Assembly (NCBI RefSeq): GCF_014211915.1
Contig: NZ_CP060039.1
Span: forward strand, 2,542,001 to 2,606,000
Direction: 5' to 3'
Length of the DNA stretch: 64,000 bases
Source of the DNA: Burkholderia cenocepacia
Lineage (GTDB): Bacteria; Pseudomonadota; Gammaproteobacteria; Burkholderiales; Burkholderiaceae
The first letter of the stretch is position 1. The number at the start of each line of letters is the position of its first letter. The translations under genes and the position numbers were made by a program. Of the stretch, positions 9,031 to 21,419 are shown in pieces. The notes beneath the pieces were generated by a model. That model ran no database searches. It saw only the letters and a list, made by a program, of their open reading frames with translations, and was not told the DNA's origin.

Positions 9031-9855
9031 ATGATGAATTCGACCAAACGCACGGCCAGAACCGTCGCCGCCCGGGCTGCGGCGGTAGCGGCCGCGGCCC
9101 TCATCGCCGGCTGCCACGGCTTGCCGCAGAAGCAGGACGAGACGGCTACCTGGTCGAACAACAAATTATACTCAGAGGCCCAGGACGCACTGTCCGGCGG
9201 CGACTGGGGCAAGTGCGCGAAATATTTCGAATCGCTGCAAGGCCGCGATCCGTTCGGCCATTTCGCGCAACAGGCGCAGATCAACGTTGCATACTGCAAC
9301 TGGAAGGATAACGAAGCAGCAGCAGCCGACCAGGCCGTCGATCGCTTCATCCAGCTCCACCCCGATCATCCGGACATCCCGTACGCGTACTACCTGAAGG
9401 GGATGATCCACTTCAACGACGATCTCGGCCTGTTCGGGCGTTTCTCCGGCCAGGACATGAGCGAGCGCGATCCGCAGGCGCTGCGCGAATCGTACGATGC
9501 GTTCAAGGTCGTGGTCGATCGCTTCCCGAAGAGCAAGTACGCGCCCGACGCGGCCGCGCGGATGCGCTACATCGTCAACGCTCTCGCGTCGCACGAAGTG
9601 CACGCGGCCGACTACTACTATCGTCGCGGCGCGTATGTCGCGGCCATCAACCGCGCGCAGCTCGCGATCAAGGACTACAAGGGCGCGCCGGCGATCGAGG
9701 ATGCGCTGCACATCATGATCCTGTCGTACGGCAAGCTGAACCAGCCGGAACTCGCCGAGGACACCAAGCGCGTGCTCGCGGGCACGTTCCCCGACAGCCC
9801 GTACGTGACGGGCCATTCGCGCCCCGGTGCGAAGAAATCGTGGTGGCAGTTCTGA
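9031..9855 (+). CDS. bamD: BamD (ComL/YfiO), outer-membrane assembly lipoprotein
   Basis: 274 aa. BamD is an essential lipoprotein of the BAM complex that inserts beta-barrel proteins into the outer membrane. A lipoprotein signal ends at the lipobox LIAGC (Cys28). The rest is a chain of tetratricopeptide helices, seen as repeated Tyr/Ala patterns (KLYSEAQDALSGGDW, EVHAADYYYRRGAYVAAIN). The start ATG at 9031 has AGGA upstream; the ATG at 9034 is an equal alternative. Its partner bamB is also in this window (27168-28313). Confidence 0.93.
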   Translation: MMNSTKRTARTVAARAAAVAAAALIAGCHGLPQKQDETATWSNNKLYSEAQDALSGGDWGKCAKYFESLQGRDPFGHFAQQAQINVAYCNWKDNEAAAADQAVDRFIQLHPDHPDIPYAYYLKGMIHFNDDLGLFGRFSGQDMSERDPQALRESYDAFKVVVDRFPKSKYAPDAAARMRYIVNALASHEVHAADYYYRRGAYVAAINRAQLAIKDYKGAPAIEDALHIMILSYGKLNQPELAEDTKRVLAGTFPDSPYVTGHSRPGAKKSWWQF

Positions 9856-9888
9856 AGCACGGCGCGATGTAACATCCGTTGCGCACAC

Positions 9889-9918
9889 AAAAAACCCGGC
9901 CATCGAGCCGGGTTTTTT
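9889..9918. terminator. Bidirectional terminator between bamD and the DinG-type helicase
   Basis: Six A, CCCGGC, a loop of CATCGA, GCCGGG and six T. It ends both converging genes. Confidence 0.9.
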
Positions 9919-9976
9919 ATTGGCGCCGCATTCGGGCGATGCCGGGGCGTTCACGCGACAGGCGCCGCGCGTGCGG

Positions 9977-12226
9977 TCACACGCGCTTGTCCGACCGGTG
10001 CTCGTCGAAGAAATCCTGCACGACCGCGATCTCGCGCGTGCGCTTGAACGGCGGCAGGCTTTGCCAGATCCGGCGCCCGTACGGCTTGTCGACGAGCCGC
10101 GTGTCGCAGATCATCAGCACGCCGCGATCCGTCTCCGCACGAATCAGCCGGCCCGCGCCCTGCTTCAGCGTGATCACGGCCTGCGGCAACTGGTGCACCG
10201 CGAACGGGCTCAGCCCCTTCTTCGTCAACGCATCGAGCCGCGCGGCCAGCACCGGATCGTCCGGCGGCGCGAACGGCAGCTTGTCGATCACGACCAGCGA
10301 CAACGCATCGCCGCGCACGTCGACGCCTTCCCAGAAGCTCTGGCTACCTACCAGGATCGCATTGCCGTACGCGCGGAAGCGATCGAGCAACTCGGTGCGG
10401 CTTGCGTCGCCCTGCACGAGCAGCGGCGTGTTCCAGCCGCGCGATTCGATCACGTCGCGCAGCTTCGACGCGATCCGGTCGACCGCACGCAGCGTCGTGC
10501 ACAGCATGAACACGCCGCCGCCGGATGCCTCGATCGCCGGCAGCGCGGCATCGAACACGGCATCGGTAAACGCCGGCGAAGACGGCTGCGGCAGGTTGCG
10601 CGGCACGTACAGCAGCCCCTGGGACTGGTAATCGAACGGGCTGGCGAGCGTCATCGAACGACGCGAGCTGAGGCCCATCTGCGCCGCGTAGTGCGTGAAA
10701 TCGCCGCGCACCGATAGCGTAGCCGACGTGAACACCCATGCACGCGGCACGCCCGCACGCTGCTTCGCGAAGATCGGCGCGACCGACAGCGGCGTTTCGT
10801 GCAGCTGGACGGTATGCGCGAACACCTCGACCCAGCGCACCTTCTCGTTCGGATCGCCGTCGGCTGCCGCCTTGTCGCCGGCCGCTGCCGCGTCGGCTTG
10901 CGCGGCCGCTTCCGCCGCGCCGGGCGCGACCCAGCCGGCCAGCAGGTCCTGCAGCTCGCGCGCGCGCCGCAGGCACGCGCCGAGCGATTCCGCGCGCTCG
11001 GCCTGGCTCGCGAGCGCCGACGCAAGCGCATCGAGCGCCACGTCGAGCGCGTCGAGCGCACCGAACATCGGGTGATCGTCGCCGAGCTGCGCAAGCGACA
11101 TACGCACGATCTGGCCGTCCGCGAACGCGAGGCGCAGGTCGCGCGCCGCACGCTCGAGATCGCCGCCGAGCTTCACCCACTCGACCGCGTCGCGCGCATG
11201 GCTCAGGCCTTCGGCGACCGTGTCGCGCGCGAGCTCGAGGATCTGCGTGGTCGACAGCGTCTCGCCGAAGAACAGCGTCGCCGTCTCCGGCAGCTGATGC
11301 GCTTCGTCGAAGATGATCGTGTTCGCATTCGGCAGCAGCTCGGCCATCCCCGTGTCGCGCAGCATGATGTCCGCGAAGAACAGGTGATGGTTGACGACGA
11401 CGATGTCGGCCTGCTGCGCCTCGCGCCGCGCCTGCATCACGAAGCATTCCTTGTAGTGCGGGCATTCCTGGCCGAGGCAGTTGTCGCGCGTCGACGTGAC
11501 CATCGACCACACGGGCGCATTTTCCGGCACGCTCGCGAGTTCGGCCTTGTCGCCGCTCTTCGTGATCTTCGCGAAGCGGACGATTTCCTGCAGATAGGCC
11601 GTGTCCTGCCGCGACGGCAGCCGGCCGTTGTCGGCCGTGCGTTGCAGGTAGTAGTGGCACAGGTAGTTGGCGCGGCCCTTGAGCATCGCGACCGACACCG
11701 GCACCGCGAGCGCATTGCGCACGGTCGGGATGTCGCGCTGGAACAGCTGGTCCTGCAGGTGCTTCGTGCCGGTCGACACGATCACCTTGCCGCCCCACAG
11801 CATCGCGGGCACCAGATACGCGTAGGTCTTGCCGGTACCCGTGCCGGCCTCGACGATCAGCGTGTTGTCGCCTGCGTCGCTGTCGGATTCGGTTGCCGCG
11901 GCATCGTCCGCGGCCGCCCCGGCCGTCTTGTCGGCGTCGCCCAAGCGGCGTGCCGGCCGCTTGCGGGTTTCGAAGATCTCGGGCTCGGGCATCCGGCGCG
12001 CGGATGCCTCCATCGCGGACGCGACCGCGCGCGCCATCTCGATCTGTGACGTACGCGGCCGGTACCCATCGAGCGCGCGCGCCAGCAACCCGCCTTCGCC
12101 AAAGATCGTGTCGAGCTCGTCGACGCGCTTGCGGCTCAGCTCGAAGGTGCCTTCGGACGCACGAACGCGCCCGGCGGACGTCGTGTCACGCCGGGCATCG
12201 GGGGTGGCTTCAAGCGGTGAATTCAA
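9977..12226 (-). CDS. DinG/YoaA-type ATP-dependent DNA helicase
   Basis: 749 aa superfamily 2 helicase of the iron-sulfur XPD/DinG group. Seen: Walker A EAGTGTGKT; four Fe-S cysteines (C of YLCHYYLQ, then CLGQECPHYKEC); a DEAH box (FDEAHQLPE); motif VNHHLFF; and motif VI QGAGRLIR. It probably unwinds R-loops or damaged forks. A low-complexity Ala/Asp insert comes before Walker A and another (AAEAAAQADAAAAGDKAAADGD) in the middle; both are probably flexible. The start is a TTG at 12226 with AGGA upstream, so it is less certain. Closest by layout to E. coli YoaA. Confidence 0.88.
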   Translation of the reverse strand: MNSPLEATPDARRDTTSAGRVRASEGTFELSRKRVDELDTIFGEGGLLARALDGYRPRTSQIEMARAVASAMEASARRMPEPEIFETRKRPARRLGDADKTAGAAADDAAATESDSDAGDNTLIVEAGTGTGKTYAYLVPAMLWGGKVIVSTGTKHLQDQLFQRDIPTVRNALAVPVSVAMLKGRANYLCHYYLQRTADNGRLPSRQDTAYLQEIVRFAKITKSGDKAELASVPENAPVWSMVTSTRDNCLGQECPHYKECFVMQARREAQQADIVVVNHHLFFADIMLRDTGMAELLPNANTIIFDEAHQLPETATLFFGETLSTTQILELARDTVAEGLSHARDAVEWVKLGGDLERAARDLRLAFADGQIVRMSLAQLGDDHPMFGALDALDVALDALASALASQAERAESLGACLRRARELQDLLAGWVAPGAAEAAAQADAAAAGDKAAADGDPNEKVRWVEVFAHTVQLHETPLSVAPIFAKQRAGVPRAWVFTSATLSVRGDFTHYAAQMGLSSRRSMTLASPFDYQSQGLLYVPRNLPQPSSPAFTDAVFDAALPAIEASGGGVFMLCTTLRAVDRIASKLRDVIESRGWNTPLLVQGDASRTELLDRFRAYGNAILVGSQSFWEGVDVRGDALSLVVIDKLPFAPPDDPVLAARLDALTKKGLSPFAVHQLPQAVITLKQGAGRLIRAETDRGVLMICDTRLVDKPYGRRIWQSLPPFKRTREIAVVQDFFDEHRSDKRV

Positions 12227-12281
12227 GGCAAGCGTTCCTGTGTCCAGCGCCCGGGCGGCGCCGGCGCTTGCCAGGCCGCGC

Positions 12282-12497
12282 TCAGGCGCGCTTATCCGGT
12301 TCGAGCTGCGATTGCAGCAAAATGATTTTGTCCTTGGCCGCCAGCTTTTCCTTCTTCAGCCGGTGCAGCGTGATGTCGTCGATGTCGGAGTGTCCTTCCT
12401 TCAGCTCGATCTCCCGAGCGAGCTGCTGGTGCTGCTCCTGCAATGCAGCCAAACGGTTGTGCAATTCCTGCTGCTGTTCCGTGTGACGGTTTTGCAT
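12282..12497 (-). CDS. YdcH-like (DUF465) small coiled-coil protein
   Basis: 71 aa. A Gln/Glu-rich helix (TEQQQELHNRLAALQEQHQQ) is followed by the family signature DIDDITLHRLKKEKLAAKDKI. The start ATG at 12497 has a strong AGGAGG. DUF465 proteins are small, soluble helical hairpins of unknown role. It lies upstream of the DinG-type helicase on the same strand and could be cotranscribed with it. Confidence 0.85.
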   Translation of the reverse strand: MQNRHTEQQQELHNRLAALQEQHQQLAREIELKEGHSDIDDITLHRLKKEKLAAKDKIILLQSQLEPDKRA

Positions 12498-12573
12498 AGT
12501 TGCCTCCTCATCGAAGCAGCGCGACGACTGGCGTGCCGACGCGCCCGAGACTGATCCCGATCAATTCAACACG

Positions 12574-13326
12574 TTACTGCCCCTGCTGTTGCTGCTGCTT
12601 GGCCTTCTCGGCCGCTTCCTGCTGACGCCGCTCGACATCGGCCTTGTGCTGCGCGGCTTCCTTCTGCTTCTGCTCGTAGCGCGTGGCGTTGTCCGCCCGC
12701 TCCTGCGCCTTCTGCGCCGCCTGCTGATGCGCCTGGTCGAGCTTGCGCTGGAAATCCGCCTGCTTCTGGTCGTATGCCTGCTTGCTCGCCGCGCGTTGTG
12801 GCCCTTCCGCGCCGCGCTGCGCCTGCTTCAGTGCATTCTGCTCCTGCTTGTCGCGGAATGCAGCCGCGTTCGCCGCGTCGTTCGCTGCCCGCTGCGGCGC
12901 TTCCGCCTCGTTCCGGGCCTGCTTCAACGCCTGCTGCTGGTCGCGCTGCTGCGCACGCACCGCGCGCTGCTCGTCGTTCAGCGCGAGCTGCTCCTGGCGA
13001 ATGCTCGCCCGCTCCTCGCGCATCTGGTCGCGCGCCTTGCCGAGACAGTGGTTGACGAAGAACTTGCTGTAACAGTCGTGCTCCGCCAGCGCATAACGAT
13101 AATCGTTTTCCGCGGAGCGTTGATTGAGCACTTTTTGACGGGCGTCGAAATCCGGGGCGGCGGAGGCTGCAACGGGTGCGGACGCGACGGTGTCCGGCGC
13201 GCTGGCGCCAGTGGCCTGCGCAAATGCACCGGAAGGCCCGGCAGACAAAGCCGCGGCGAGCGCTGCGCCGAGCGCGACGAGAGAAATGCGGGAAGTTGGC
13301 AACGTCGTAGGAAAGCTGCGGGACAT
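12574..13326 (-). CDS. Exported coiled-coil protein with internal repeat
   Basis: 250 aa, family not recognised. A signal peptide (hydrophobic [16 protein letters not shown], cleavage near AFA, about residue 36) is followed by an Ala/Ser linker. Next comes a conserved-looking segment with two cysteines (C85, C94; [12 protein letters not shown]), probably disulfide bonded in the periplasm. The rest is a long charged helix very rich in Gln, Ala, Lys and Arg. Two near copies of a 17-residue unit lie at 133-149 and 165-181, both starting ALKQA and ending PQRAA. The tail resembles TolA-like coiled coils by composition only. A TAGAAT -10-like box at 13334-13339 would put transcription start almost on the ATG. 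Confidence 0.8.
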   Translation of the reverse strand: MSRSFPTTLPTSRISLVALGAALAAALSAGPSGAFAQATGASAPDTVASAPVAASAAPDFDARQKVLNQRSAENDYRYALAEHDCYSKFFVNHCLGKARDQMREERASIRQEQLALNDEQRAVRAQQRDQQQALKQARNEAEAPQRAANDAANAAAFRDKQEQNALKQAQRGAEGPQRAASKQAYDQKQADFQRKLDQAHQQAAQKAQERADNATRYEQKQKEAAQHKADVERRQQEAAEKAKQQQQQGQ

Positions 13327-13490
13327 GTGTCAAATTCTATCACCCCCGGCTGGACGCTCCGCCATTTATGGCAAAATGCCCCGCTTCATTCACCCGCGGC
13401 CTCTGGCCCGTCGGGCCCGCCGGGCAGCCCGCCGCTCCGGGGCTGCCGGCCCGCGCCGCGATTTCAGCAGGCAGACAGACCATCCACGAC

Positions 13491-15815
13491 ATGACGGAAA
13501 CCGTAGCACTCAAGATCGTACAGCGCATCGCCACCGAACTGTCCGTCCAGCCGCGCCAGGTCGCGGCGGCCGTGCAACTCCTCGACGAAGGCTCGACCGT
13601 TCCGTTCATTGCCCGGTACCGCAAGGAAGTGACCGGCAACCTGGACGACACGCAGCTGCGCAACCTCGAGGAACGCCTCCTGTATCTGCGCGAACTCGAG
13701 GATCGCCGCGCCGCGATCCTGTCGAGCATCGACGAACAGGGCAAGCTGACCGACGAACTGCGTGCCGCGATCGACGCGGCCGACAGCAAACAGGTGCTCG
13801 AAGACCTTTATCTGCCGTACAAGCCGAAGCGCCGCACGCGTGCACAGATCGCCCGCGAAGCCGGCCTCGAGCCGCTCGCGCACGCGCTGCTCGCGAACCC
13901 GCTGCTCGACCCGCAGGCCGAGGCGGCCGCGTATGTCGACGCCGACAAGGGCGTCGCCGACGCGAAGGCCGCGCTCGACGGCGCGCGCGACATCCTGTCC
14001 GAACAGTTCGGCGAGACGGCGGAACTGCTCGGCAAGCTGCGCGACTACCTGCACAACCAGGGCGTCGTGTCGTCGGCCGTCGTCGAGGGCAAGGAAAACG
14101 AGGAAGGCGAGAAATTCCGCGACTATTACGACTACGCGGAAACGATCAAGACCGTGCCGTCGCACCGTGCGCTCGCGCTGTTCCGCGGCCGCAACGCGGG
14201 CGTGCTGACGATCAAGCTCGGCCTCGGCGAAGAGCTCGACGCGCAGGTACCGCATCCCGGCGAGGCGATGATCGCGCGCCATTTCGGCATCGCGAACCAG
14301 AATCGCCCGGCCGACAAATGGCTGTCCGACGTCTGCCGCTGGTGCTGGCGCGTGAAGGTGCAGCCGCATATCGAGAACGAACTGCTCACGCAGCTGCGCG
14401 AAACGGCCGAAACCGAAGCGATCCGCGTGTTCGCGCGCAACCTGAACGACCTGCTGCTGGCCGCGCCGGCCGGCCCGAAGGCCGTGATCGGCCTCGACCC
14501 CGGCCTGCGCACGGGCGTGAAGGTCGCGGTCGTCGACCGCACCGGCAAGGTGCTCGCGACCGACACGATCTACCCGCACGAGCCGCGCCGCGACTGGGAC
14601 GGCTCGATCGCGAAACTCGCGCGCATCGCCGCGCAGACGCAGGCCGAGCTGATCAGCATCGGAAACGGCACCGCATCGCGCGAAACCGACAAGCTCGCGA
14701 GCGAACTGATCGCGAAACACCCGGAGCTGCGGCTGCAGAAGATCGTCGTGTCGGAAGCCGGCGCGTCGGTCTACTCGGCGTCCGAGCTCGCCGCGAAGGA
14801 ATTCCCGGATCTCGACGTGTCGCTGCGCGGCGCCGTGTCGATCGCCCGCCGCCTGCAGGACCCGCTCGCCGAGCTCGTGAAGATCGAGCCGAAGGCGATC
14901 GGCGTCGGCCAGTACCAGCACGACGTGAACCAGCGCGAACTCGCCCGCTCGCTCGACGCGGTCGTCGAGGATTGCGTGAACGCGGTCGGCGTCGACGCGA
15001 ATACCGCGTCGGCCCCGCTGCTCGCCCGCGTGTCGGGCCTGAACGCGACGCTCGCGCGCAACATCGTCGACTATCGCGATGCAAACGGCCCGTTCCCGTC
15101 GCGCGAGCACCTGCGCAAGGTGCCGCGCCTCGGCGACAAGACTTTCGAACAGGCCGCCGGCTTCCTGCGCATCAACGGCGGCGAGAACCCGCTCGACCGC
15201 TCGTCGGTGCACCCGGAAGCGTATCCGGTCGTCGAGCGGATGCTCGCGAAGATCAACAAGCGCATCGACGACGTGCTCGGCAACCGCGAAGCGCTGTCGG
15301 GCCTGTCGCCGTCTGAATTTGTTGACGAACGTTTCGGCCTGCCGACCGTGCGCGACATCCTGGCCGAACTGGAGAAACCGGGGCGCGATCCGCGTCCGGA
15401 ATTCAAGACGGCCACGTTCCGCGAAGGCGTCGAGAAGGTCGCGGACCTCGTGCCGGGCATGACGCTCGAAGGCGTCGTGACGAACGTCGCGGCGTTCGGC
15501 GCGTTCGTGGATATCGGCGTGCACCAGGACGGCCTCGTCCACGTGTCGGCGATGTCGACGAAGTTCATCAAGGACCCGCACGAAGTCGTGAAGGCCGGCC
15601 AGGTCGTCAAGGTGAAGGTGATCGACGTCGACGTGAAGCGCCAGCGCATCGCGCTGACGATGCGCCTCGACGACGACGCGGCAGCGCCCGGCATGACGTC
15701 GCGCGGCGGCCAGGATCGCGGCAATGCGGGGCGCGGCGCCGCCCGCCCGCAGCGTTCGCGCGAACCGGAGCCGGCCGGCGCGATGGCCGCGGCATTCGCG
15801 AAGCTGAAGCGCTGA
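13491..15815 (+). CDS. tex: Tex, S1-domain transcription accessory protein
   Basis: 774 aa. The start at MTETVALK (13491) is chosen because the frame upstream is Pro/Gly rich and unlike the family. Domains in order: N-terminal helical Tex domain ([13 protein letters not shown]), YqgF/RNase H-like domain ([18 protein letters not shown], near residue 330), helix-hairpin-helix motifs ([15 protein letters not shown]), and a C-terminal S1 RNA-binding domain ([20 protein letters not shown]). A basic Gly/Arg-rich tail follows. Tex binds nucleic acid and affects transcription and toxin gene expression in some pathogens. It converges on kup through a shared terminator. Confidence 0.94.
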   Translation: MTETVALKIVQRIATELSVQPRQVAAAVQLLDEGSTVPFIARYRKEVTGNLDDTQLRNLEERLLYLRELEDRRAAILSSIDEQGKLTDELRAAIDAADSKQVLEDLYLPYKPKRRTRAQIAREAGLEPLAHALLANPLLDPQAEAAAYVDADKGVADAKAALDGARDILSEQFGETAELLGKLRDYLHNQGVVSSAVVEGKENEEGEKFRDYYDYAETIKTVPSHRALALFRGRNAGVLTIKLGLGEELDAQVPHPGEAMIARHFGIANQNRPADKWLSDVCRWCWRVKVQPHIENELLTQLRETAETEAIRVFARNLNDLLLAAPAGPKAVIGLDPGLRTGVKVAVVDRTGKVLATDTIYPHEPRRDWDGSIAKLARIAAQTQAELISIGNGTASRETDKLASELIAKHPELRLQKIVVSEAGASVYSASELAAKEFPDLDVSLRGAVSIARRLQDPLAELVKIEPKAIGVGQYQHDVNQRELARSLDAVVEDCVNAVGVDANTASAPLLARVSGLNATLARNIVDYRDANGPFPSREHLRKVPRLGDKTFEQAAGFLRINGGENPLDRSSVHPEAYPVVERMLAKINKRIDDVLGNREALSGLSPSEFVDERFGLPTVRDILAELEKPGRDPRPEFKTATFREGVEKVADLVPGMTLEGVVTNVAAFGAFVDIGVHQDGLVHVSAMSTKFIKDPHEVVKAGQVVKVKVIDVDVKRQRIALTMRLDDDAAAPGMTSRGGQDRGNAGRGAARPQRSREPEPAGAMAAAFAKLKR

Positions 15816-15840
15816 GCACGCGAACAGCCGTCGGCGTATA

Positions 15841-15868
15841 AAAAAGCCCGCCGAAAGGCGGGCTTTTT
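15841..15868. terminator. Bidirectional terminator between tex and kup
   Basis: AAAAAGCCCGCC, loop GAAA, GGCGGGCTTTTT: a 12-bp stem with a GNRA tetraloop and T run in both directions. Confidence 0.92.
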
Positions 15869-15904
15869 CATTATCTGGACAAACGCGGCGCGCGCCGCGC
15901 TCCA

Positions 15905-17821
15905 TCAGATCTCGATCTTCGTCCCGAGCTCGACGACGCGGTTCGCCGGAATCGCGAAGAAATCGGTCGGCTTCGCGGCATTCTGGTGCATCCACGCAAA
16001 TACGCGCTCGCGCCAGATCGACATCCCCGGCAGATGCGTCGGCACGACCGTTTCGCGCGCGAGGAAGAACGACGTGTCCATCAGCTCGAACGTCATGTCG
16101 TGCGTCCGGCCGAATTCCTCGAGCACGGCCTTCACGTCCGGCGTCTCGTTGAAGCCGTACTCGGCCTTGACGATGTACAGGCCACCGCCCGCGTCGCGCG
16201 CGCTCTGGCGCTTGTCGTCGCGCACGTACGGAATGTCGCGCGTGACGAACGTCAGGAAAATGGTCCGCTCGTGCAGGACCTTGTTGTGCTTCAGGTTGTG
16301 CAGCAGGCTGACGGGCACCAACTTGTCGTTGCCGGTCAGGTAGATCGCGGTGCCGGACACCCGGTGCGGCGGATGCGCGAGCAGCCCCTGCAGGAACGGC
16401 TCCAGCGGAATACCGTCGGCCGCCGTGCGTTCCTTGACGATGTGACGCCCCTTGTACCAGGTCATCAGCAGGAAGAACAGCAACGCGCCGATGCCGAGCG
16501 GCAGCCAGCCGCCCTGCGCGACCTTCAGCAGGTTTGCGCCGAAAAAGCCGAGGTCGATCGCAAGGAACACCGCGATGATCGCGCCGACCAGCAGCCGGTT
16601 CCAGTTCCACACCTTCACCATCACGACACACGCGAGCACGGTCGTGATCACCATCGTCGCCGTCACCGCGATGCCGTACGCAGCCGCGAGGTTGTCCGAG
16701 CTCTTGAAACCGACGACGATACAGAGGATCACGGCCAGCAGCAGCCAGTTCACGACCGGCACGTAGATCTGGCCTATCGCGAGCTCGGACGTATGCAGCA
16801 CCTTCATGCGCGGCACGTAGCCGAGCTGGATCGCCTGCGACGTCAGCGAGTACGCGCCGGAAATCACCGCTTGCGACGCGATCACGGTCGCGACCGTCGA
16901 CAGCACGACGAGCGGCAGCAGCCCCCATTCGGGTGCCAGCAGGAAGAACGGGTTTTCGATCGCTTTCGGATTCTGGATCAGCAGCGCGCCCTGACCGAAG
17001 TAGTTCAGCACGAGCGACGGCATCACGAGCCCGTACGCGGCGTACCGGATCGGCTTGGCACCGAAGTGGCCCATGTCCGCATAGAGCGCTTCCGCGCCGG
17101 TCAGCACCAGCACGACCGAGCCGAGCACGACGTAGGCCTGCAACAGGTGGTCGGCCATGAACGACGCCGCGTAATACGGGTTGATTGCCGCGATGATGCC
17201 CGGCACGCGAACGATGTGGTACACGCCGAGCGCCGCGATCACGACGAACCACAGCACCATGATCGGGCCGAACAGCTTGCCGACCAGCGCGGTACCGTGC
17301 CGCTGGATCCAGAACAGCGCGATCAGGATCACGATGGTGATCGGCAGCACGAGATGGGAGAGGTGCGGCGTCGCGATCTCGAGACCTTCGACGGCCGACA
17401 TCACGGAAATCGCCGGCGTGATCACCGCGTCCCCGTAGAACATGCACGCGCCGAATATCCCGAGCGCCATCAGCGCGCCCGCGACACGGGTTTTCGAGTC
17501 GAGCGGCCGCAGCGACAGCGCCATCAGCGCGAGCACGCCGCCTTCGCCGTTGTTGTCCGCCCGCATCACGAACAGCAGGTACTTGACGCCGACCACCAGC
17601 AAGATGGCCCAGAACAGCAGCGAGATCACGCCGAGAATCGACCCTTCGGTCAGCGGAATGCCGTGCGCGGGGCTGAACGCTTCCTTGAGCGAATACAGCG
17701 GGCTGGTGCCGATGTCGCCGAACACGACGCCGATGGCTGCTATCGCTAGCGCCCGCATCGAGTGTTGTTGCGTCGAATGCGGCGAGTGTGCGGCGTCGGT
17801 CGCGTGAGTCGTGTCGTTCAT
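15905..17821 (-). CDS. kup: Kup family low-affinity potassium uptake protein
   Basis: 638 aa inner-membrane K+/H+ symporter (KUP/HAK/KT). Starts at MNDTTHATD (17821). A short His-rich N-terminus is followed by the family signature [19 protein letters not shown] and [11 protein letters not shown], then about 12 hydrophobic segments. A hydrophilic C-terminal domain starts after [11 protein letters not shown] and holds [12 protein letters not shown]. The ribosome site is weak; an internal ATG ([10 protein letters not shown], residue 22) is an alternative start, directly before the first helix. Confidence 0.93.
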
Positions 17822-18040
17822 ATGAAGCGTAATAATCGGGTCCGGGTCGGACAAAACGAGCGCTATTCTACTCGCGCCCCCGTGAAACGCCGCCCTGCCG
17901 TGTTGCCGTGGAACCACGTGATCCACGCTGCGCATGCAATCCGGCGCGACCTGTGGCAGGGCTGCCATCATAGCCGGGGCCGCGCCGCCTGCCTATCGGG
18001 TCCGCAAGGCGCCCCGCGTGGCGCCACGCGCGCGCCAATG

Positions 18041-18066
18041 AAAAACGGCGCCGCAAGCGGCGCCGT
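18041..18066 (-). terminator. Terminator of the purA-phosphoribosyltransferase unit
   Basis: ACGGCGCCGC and GCGGCGCCGT pair around a two-base loop (18045-18066). On the minus strand the stem is followed by TTTTT. It lies 30 bases past the stop of the 18096-18692 gene. Confidence 0.85.
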
Positions 18067-18095
18067 ACAAGGCTTTCCTTCGATCGGCCGGCCGC

Positions 18096-18692
18096 TTACG
18101 CGCCCGAACCGTCGCGCTGTGCGCGACCGCGCTTGATCCACGCCTCGAGGTTGTGCGGACGGACCGTGTCCCACTCCTCGAACGGCTGATGAATCCACGG
18201 ATTCGTCGGCAGGAACTGCGTGTGATAGTCGGGCTTGACCTTCGAGCAACCCTTGTACCAGAGCACGGCCGAACGCACGGCCGTGACCGCCGGATAGCGC
18301 TCTTTCAGATGCTCCTGCACGCGGGCGAGCGTGACGCCGGAATCGACGAGATCGTCGACCAGCAGCACGTTGCCCGCGAGATGGCCGCGCGTCATCGTGA
18401 TGTACTGCGCGATGTCGAGCTCGCCCTGCTCGGTGCCGGCCGCTTCCCGATACGAACTCGTCGCGAGGATCGCGAGCGGCACGTCATAGATGCGCGACAG
18501 CTGGTCGCCGACGCGCAGGCCGCCGCGCGCGAGGCACAGGATCTGGTCGAACTTCCAGCCCGAGGCGTGCACCTGGAGCGCGAGCAGCTCGATCAGACGG
18601 TGATACTCGTCCCAGCCTACCCACAGGTTCTTGTCGTCGTTGCGCGGATCGGTCATCAAGTCTGCCGCCGTCATCGTGATTTGCTGCGTCAT
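18096..18692 (-). CDS. Phosphoribosyltransferase (Gpt/xanthine-guanine type)
   Basis: 198 aa type I phosphoribosyltransferase fold. The PRPP-binding motif VLLVDDLVDSGVTL spans residues 109-122. LCLARGGLRVGDQL fits the PPi loop. The W-rich C-terminus (IHQPFEEWDTVRPHN) resembles xanthine or guanine PRTases of the Gpt group. It probably salvages purine bases to nucleotides, although the exact base cannot be read from the sequence. It lies seven bases past purA, fitting a purine-metabolism unit. Confidence 0.82.
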   Translation of the reverse strand: MTQQITMTAADLMTDPRNDDKNLWVGWDEYHRLIELLALQVHASGWKFDQILCLARGGLRVGDQLSRIYDVPLAILATSSYREAAGTEQGELDIAQYITMTRGHLAGNVLLVDDLVDSGVTLARVQEHLKERYPAVTAVRSAVLWYKGCSKVKPDYHTQFLPTNPWIHQPFEEWDTVRPHNLEAWIKRGRAQRDGSGA

Positions 18693-18699
18693 CTGGGAA

Positions 18700-20054
<1,355 letters not shown>

Positions 20055-20158
20055 TTAGCTGGTTAAAAACGTATTCTACCTATGTTCGCGGGCGATTCCG
20101 AATTTTTCCGTTTCGCTTCAACGATATGCACCCCGAAGCACGGCCCGCGAACGCCTCT

Positions 20159-21307
20159 TTATCGGGGTTCGACCACCCATGCGCCGTTGCGCTCGACGAG
20201 CGAACGATCGCATGCGAATTCGTCGAGCACGTGGTCGTGGCCCGGCAGCGCCTGGATCACGACCTCGCCCGCATCGCGCAGCGCCGCGACCGCCGCGCCC
20301 AGCGCGTCGTCCTGCGCCCACGGCGCGAGAATCGCGGTGCCGCGCGCCTCGACCGGCGAAATCCGTGCGAGCTCGCGCAGATCCAGCGAGAAGCCGGTGG
20401 CCGGACGGGAGCGGCCATAGGCCTGCCCCACGTGGTCGTAACGACCGCCGCGCGCGATCGCGTTCGGCACGCCGTCGATGTAGGCGCTGAACATCGCGCC
20501 GCTGTGATACGCGTAGCCGCGCAGGTCGGCGAGATCGATCGCGACTTCGACGCCCTTCGCCTGCGACGCAAGCTGCGCGAGATCGTCGAGCGCCCGCGTG
20601 ATTTCCGGCAGCACCGGCAGGCGCGTGCGCGCTTCGGCGAGCACGCTCGCGTCGCCGTAGAGGTTCGGCAGCGCGCGCAGCGCGGCACGCGTATCGGCGC
20701 CGAGATCGTCGGTGAGTTCGTTCAGCAGCGGCACGTCCTTGCCCGACAGCGCGTCGTACAGCGACTCGCCGCGCTCGGCGGCCTGCGCGTCGCGCGCCAG
20801 CAGCGCCGCGAGCACGCCCGCGTGACCGAGGTCGAGGCGGATGCGCGACAGGCCCGCGAGGTGCAGCGCGTCGAGCATCAGTTGCTGGATCTCGAGATCG
20901 GCTTCCAGCCCCGCGTGCCCGTAGATTTCGGCGCCGATCTGGATCTGCTCGCGGGTCGCGTGCAGGCCGCGCGGACGCGTATGCATCACATGGCCCGCGT
21001 AGCAGAGGCGCGTCACGCCCTGACGGTTCAACAGGTGCGCGTCGATCCGCGCGACCTGCGGCGTGATGTCCGCGCGCAGGCCGAGCGTGCGACCCGACAA
21101 CTGGTCGACCAGCTTGAAGGTGCGCAGGCGCAGATCGGCGCCGCCGCTCGTCAGCAGCGATTCGAGATACTCGAGCAGCGGCGGCATCACCATTTCGTAG
21201 CCATACGAACGGAAGCGGTCGAGCAGCCTGCGGCGCAGCTCCTCGATCTTGCGCGCTTCCGACGGCAGCACGTCGGCGATATTCTCGGGAAGTAACCAGG
21301 TCGACAT
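20159..21307 (-). CDS. hisZ: HisZ, ATP phosphoribosyltransferase regulatory subunit
   Basis: 382 aa paralogue of histidyl-tRNA synthetase that activates the short HisG in histidine biosynthesis. The start [15 protein letters not shown] at 21307 has AGGA eight bases upstream. Class II synthetase core motifs are partly kept ([52 protein letters not shown]). The C-terminal anticodon-binding domain is absent, which separates it from HisS (29040-30380). It lies between the DUF2065 gene and purA, as is common in Burkholderia. Confidence 0.92.
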   Translation of the reverse strand: MSTWLLPENIADVLPSEARKIEELRRRLLDRFRSYGYEMVMPPLLEYLESLLTSGGADLRLRTFKLVDQLSGRTLGLRADITPQVARIDAHLLNRQGVTRLCYAGHVMHTRPRGLHATREQIQIGAEIYGHAGLEADLEIQQLMLDALHLAGLSRIRLDLGHAGVLAALLARDAQAAERGESLYDALSGKDVPLLNELTDDLGADTRAALRALPNLYGDASVLAEARTRLPVLPEITRALDDLAQLASQAKGVEVAIDLADLRGYAYHSGAMFSAYIDGVPNAIARGGRYDHVGQAYGRSRPATGFSLDLRELARISPVEARGTAILAPWAQDDALGAAVAALRDAGEVVIQALPGHDHVLDEFACDRSLVERNGAWVVEPR

Positions 21308-21419
21308 CGGTACGGTCCTACGACGGGAAACGGCGCGCGACACGCGCGCCGCGAGTTGAATCGGAACTTCGAAATCGGGCGGAACGAACGGCGGATGCGC
21401 CGTCCGGATCGGGGCTCCG

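Noticed and set aside
13464..17447. 1327-codon minus-strand frame spanning tex and kup
   Set aside because: It is antisense to tex and out of frame with kup, crosses a perfect bidirectional terminator, and its residues are low-complexity Arg/Ala.
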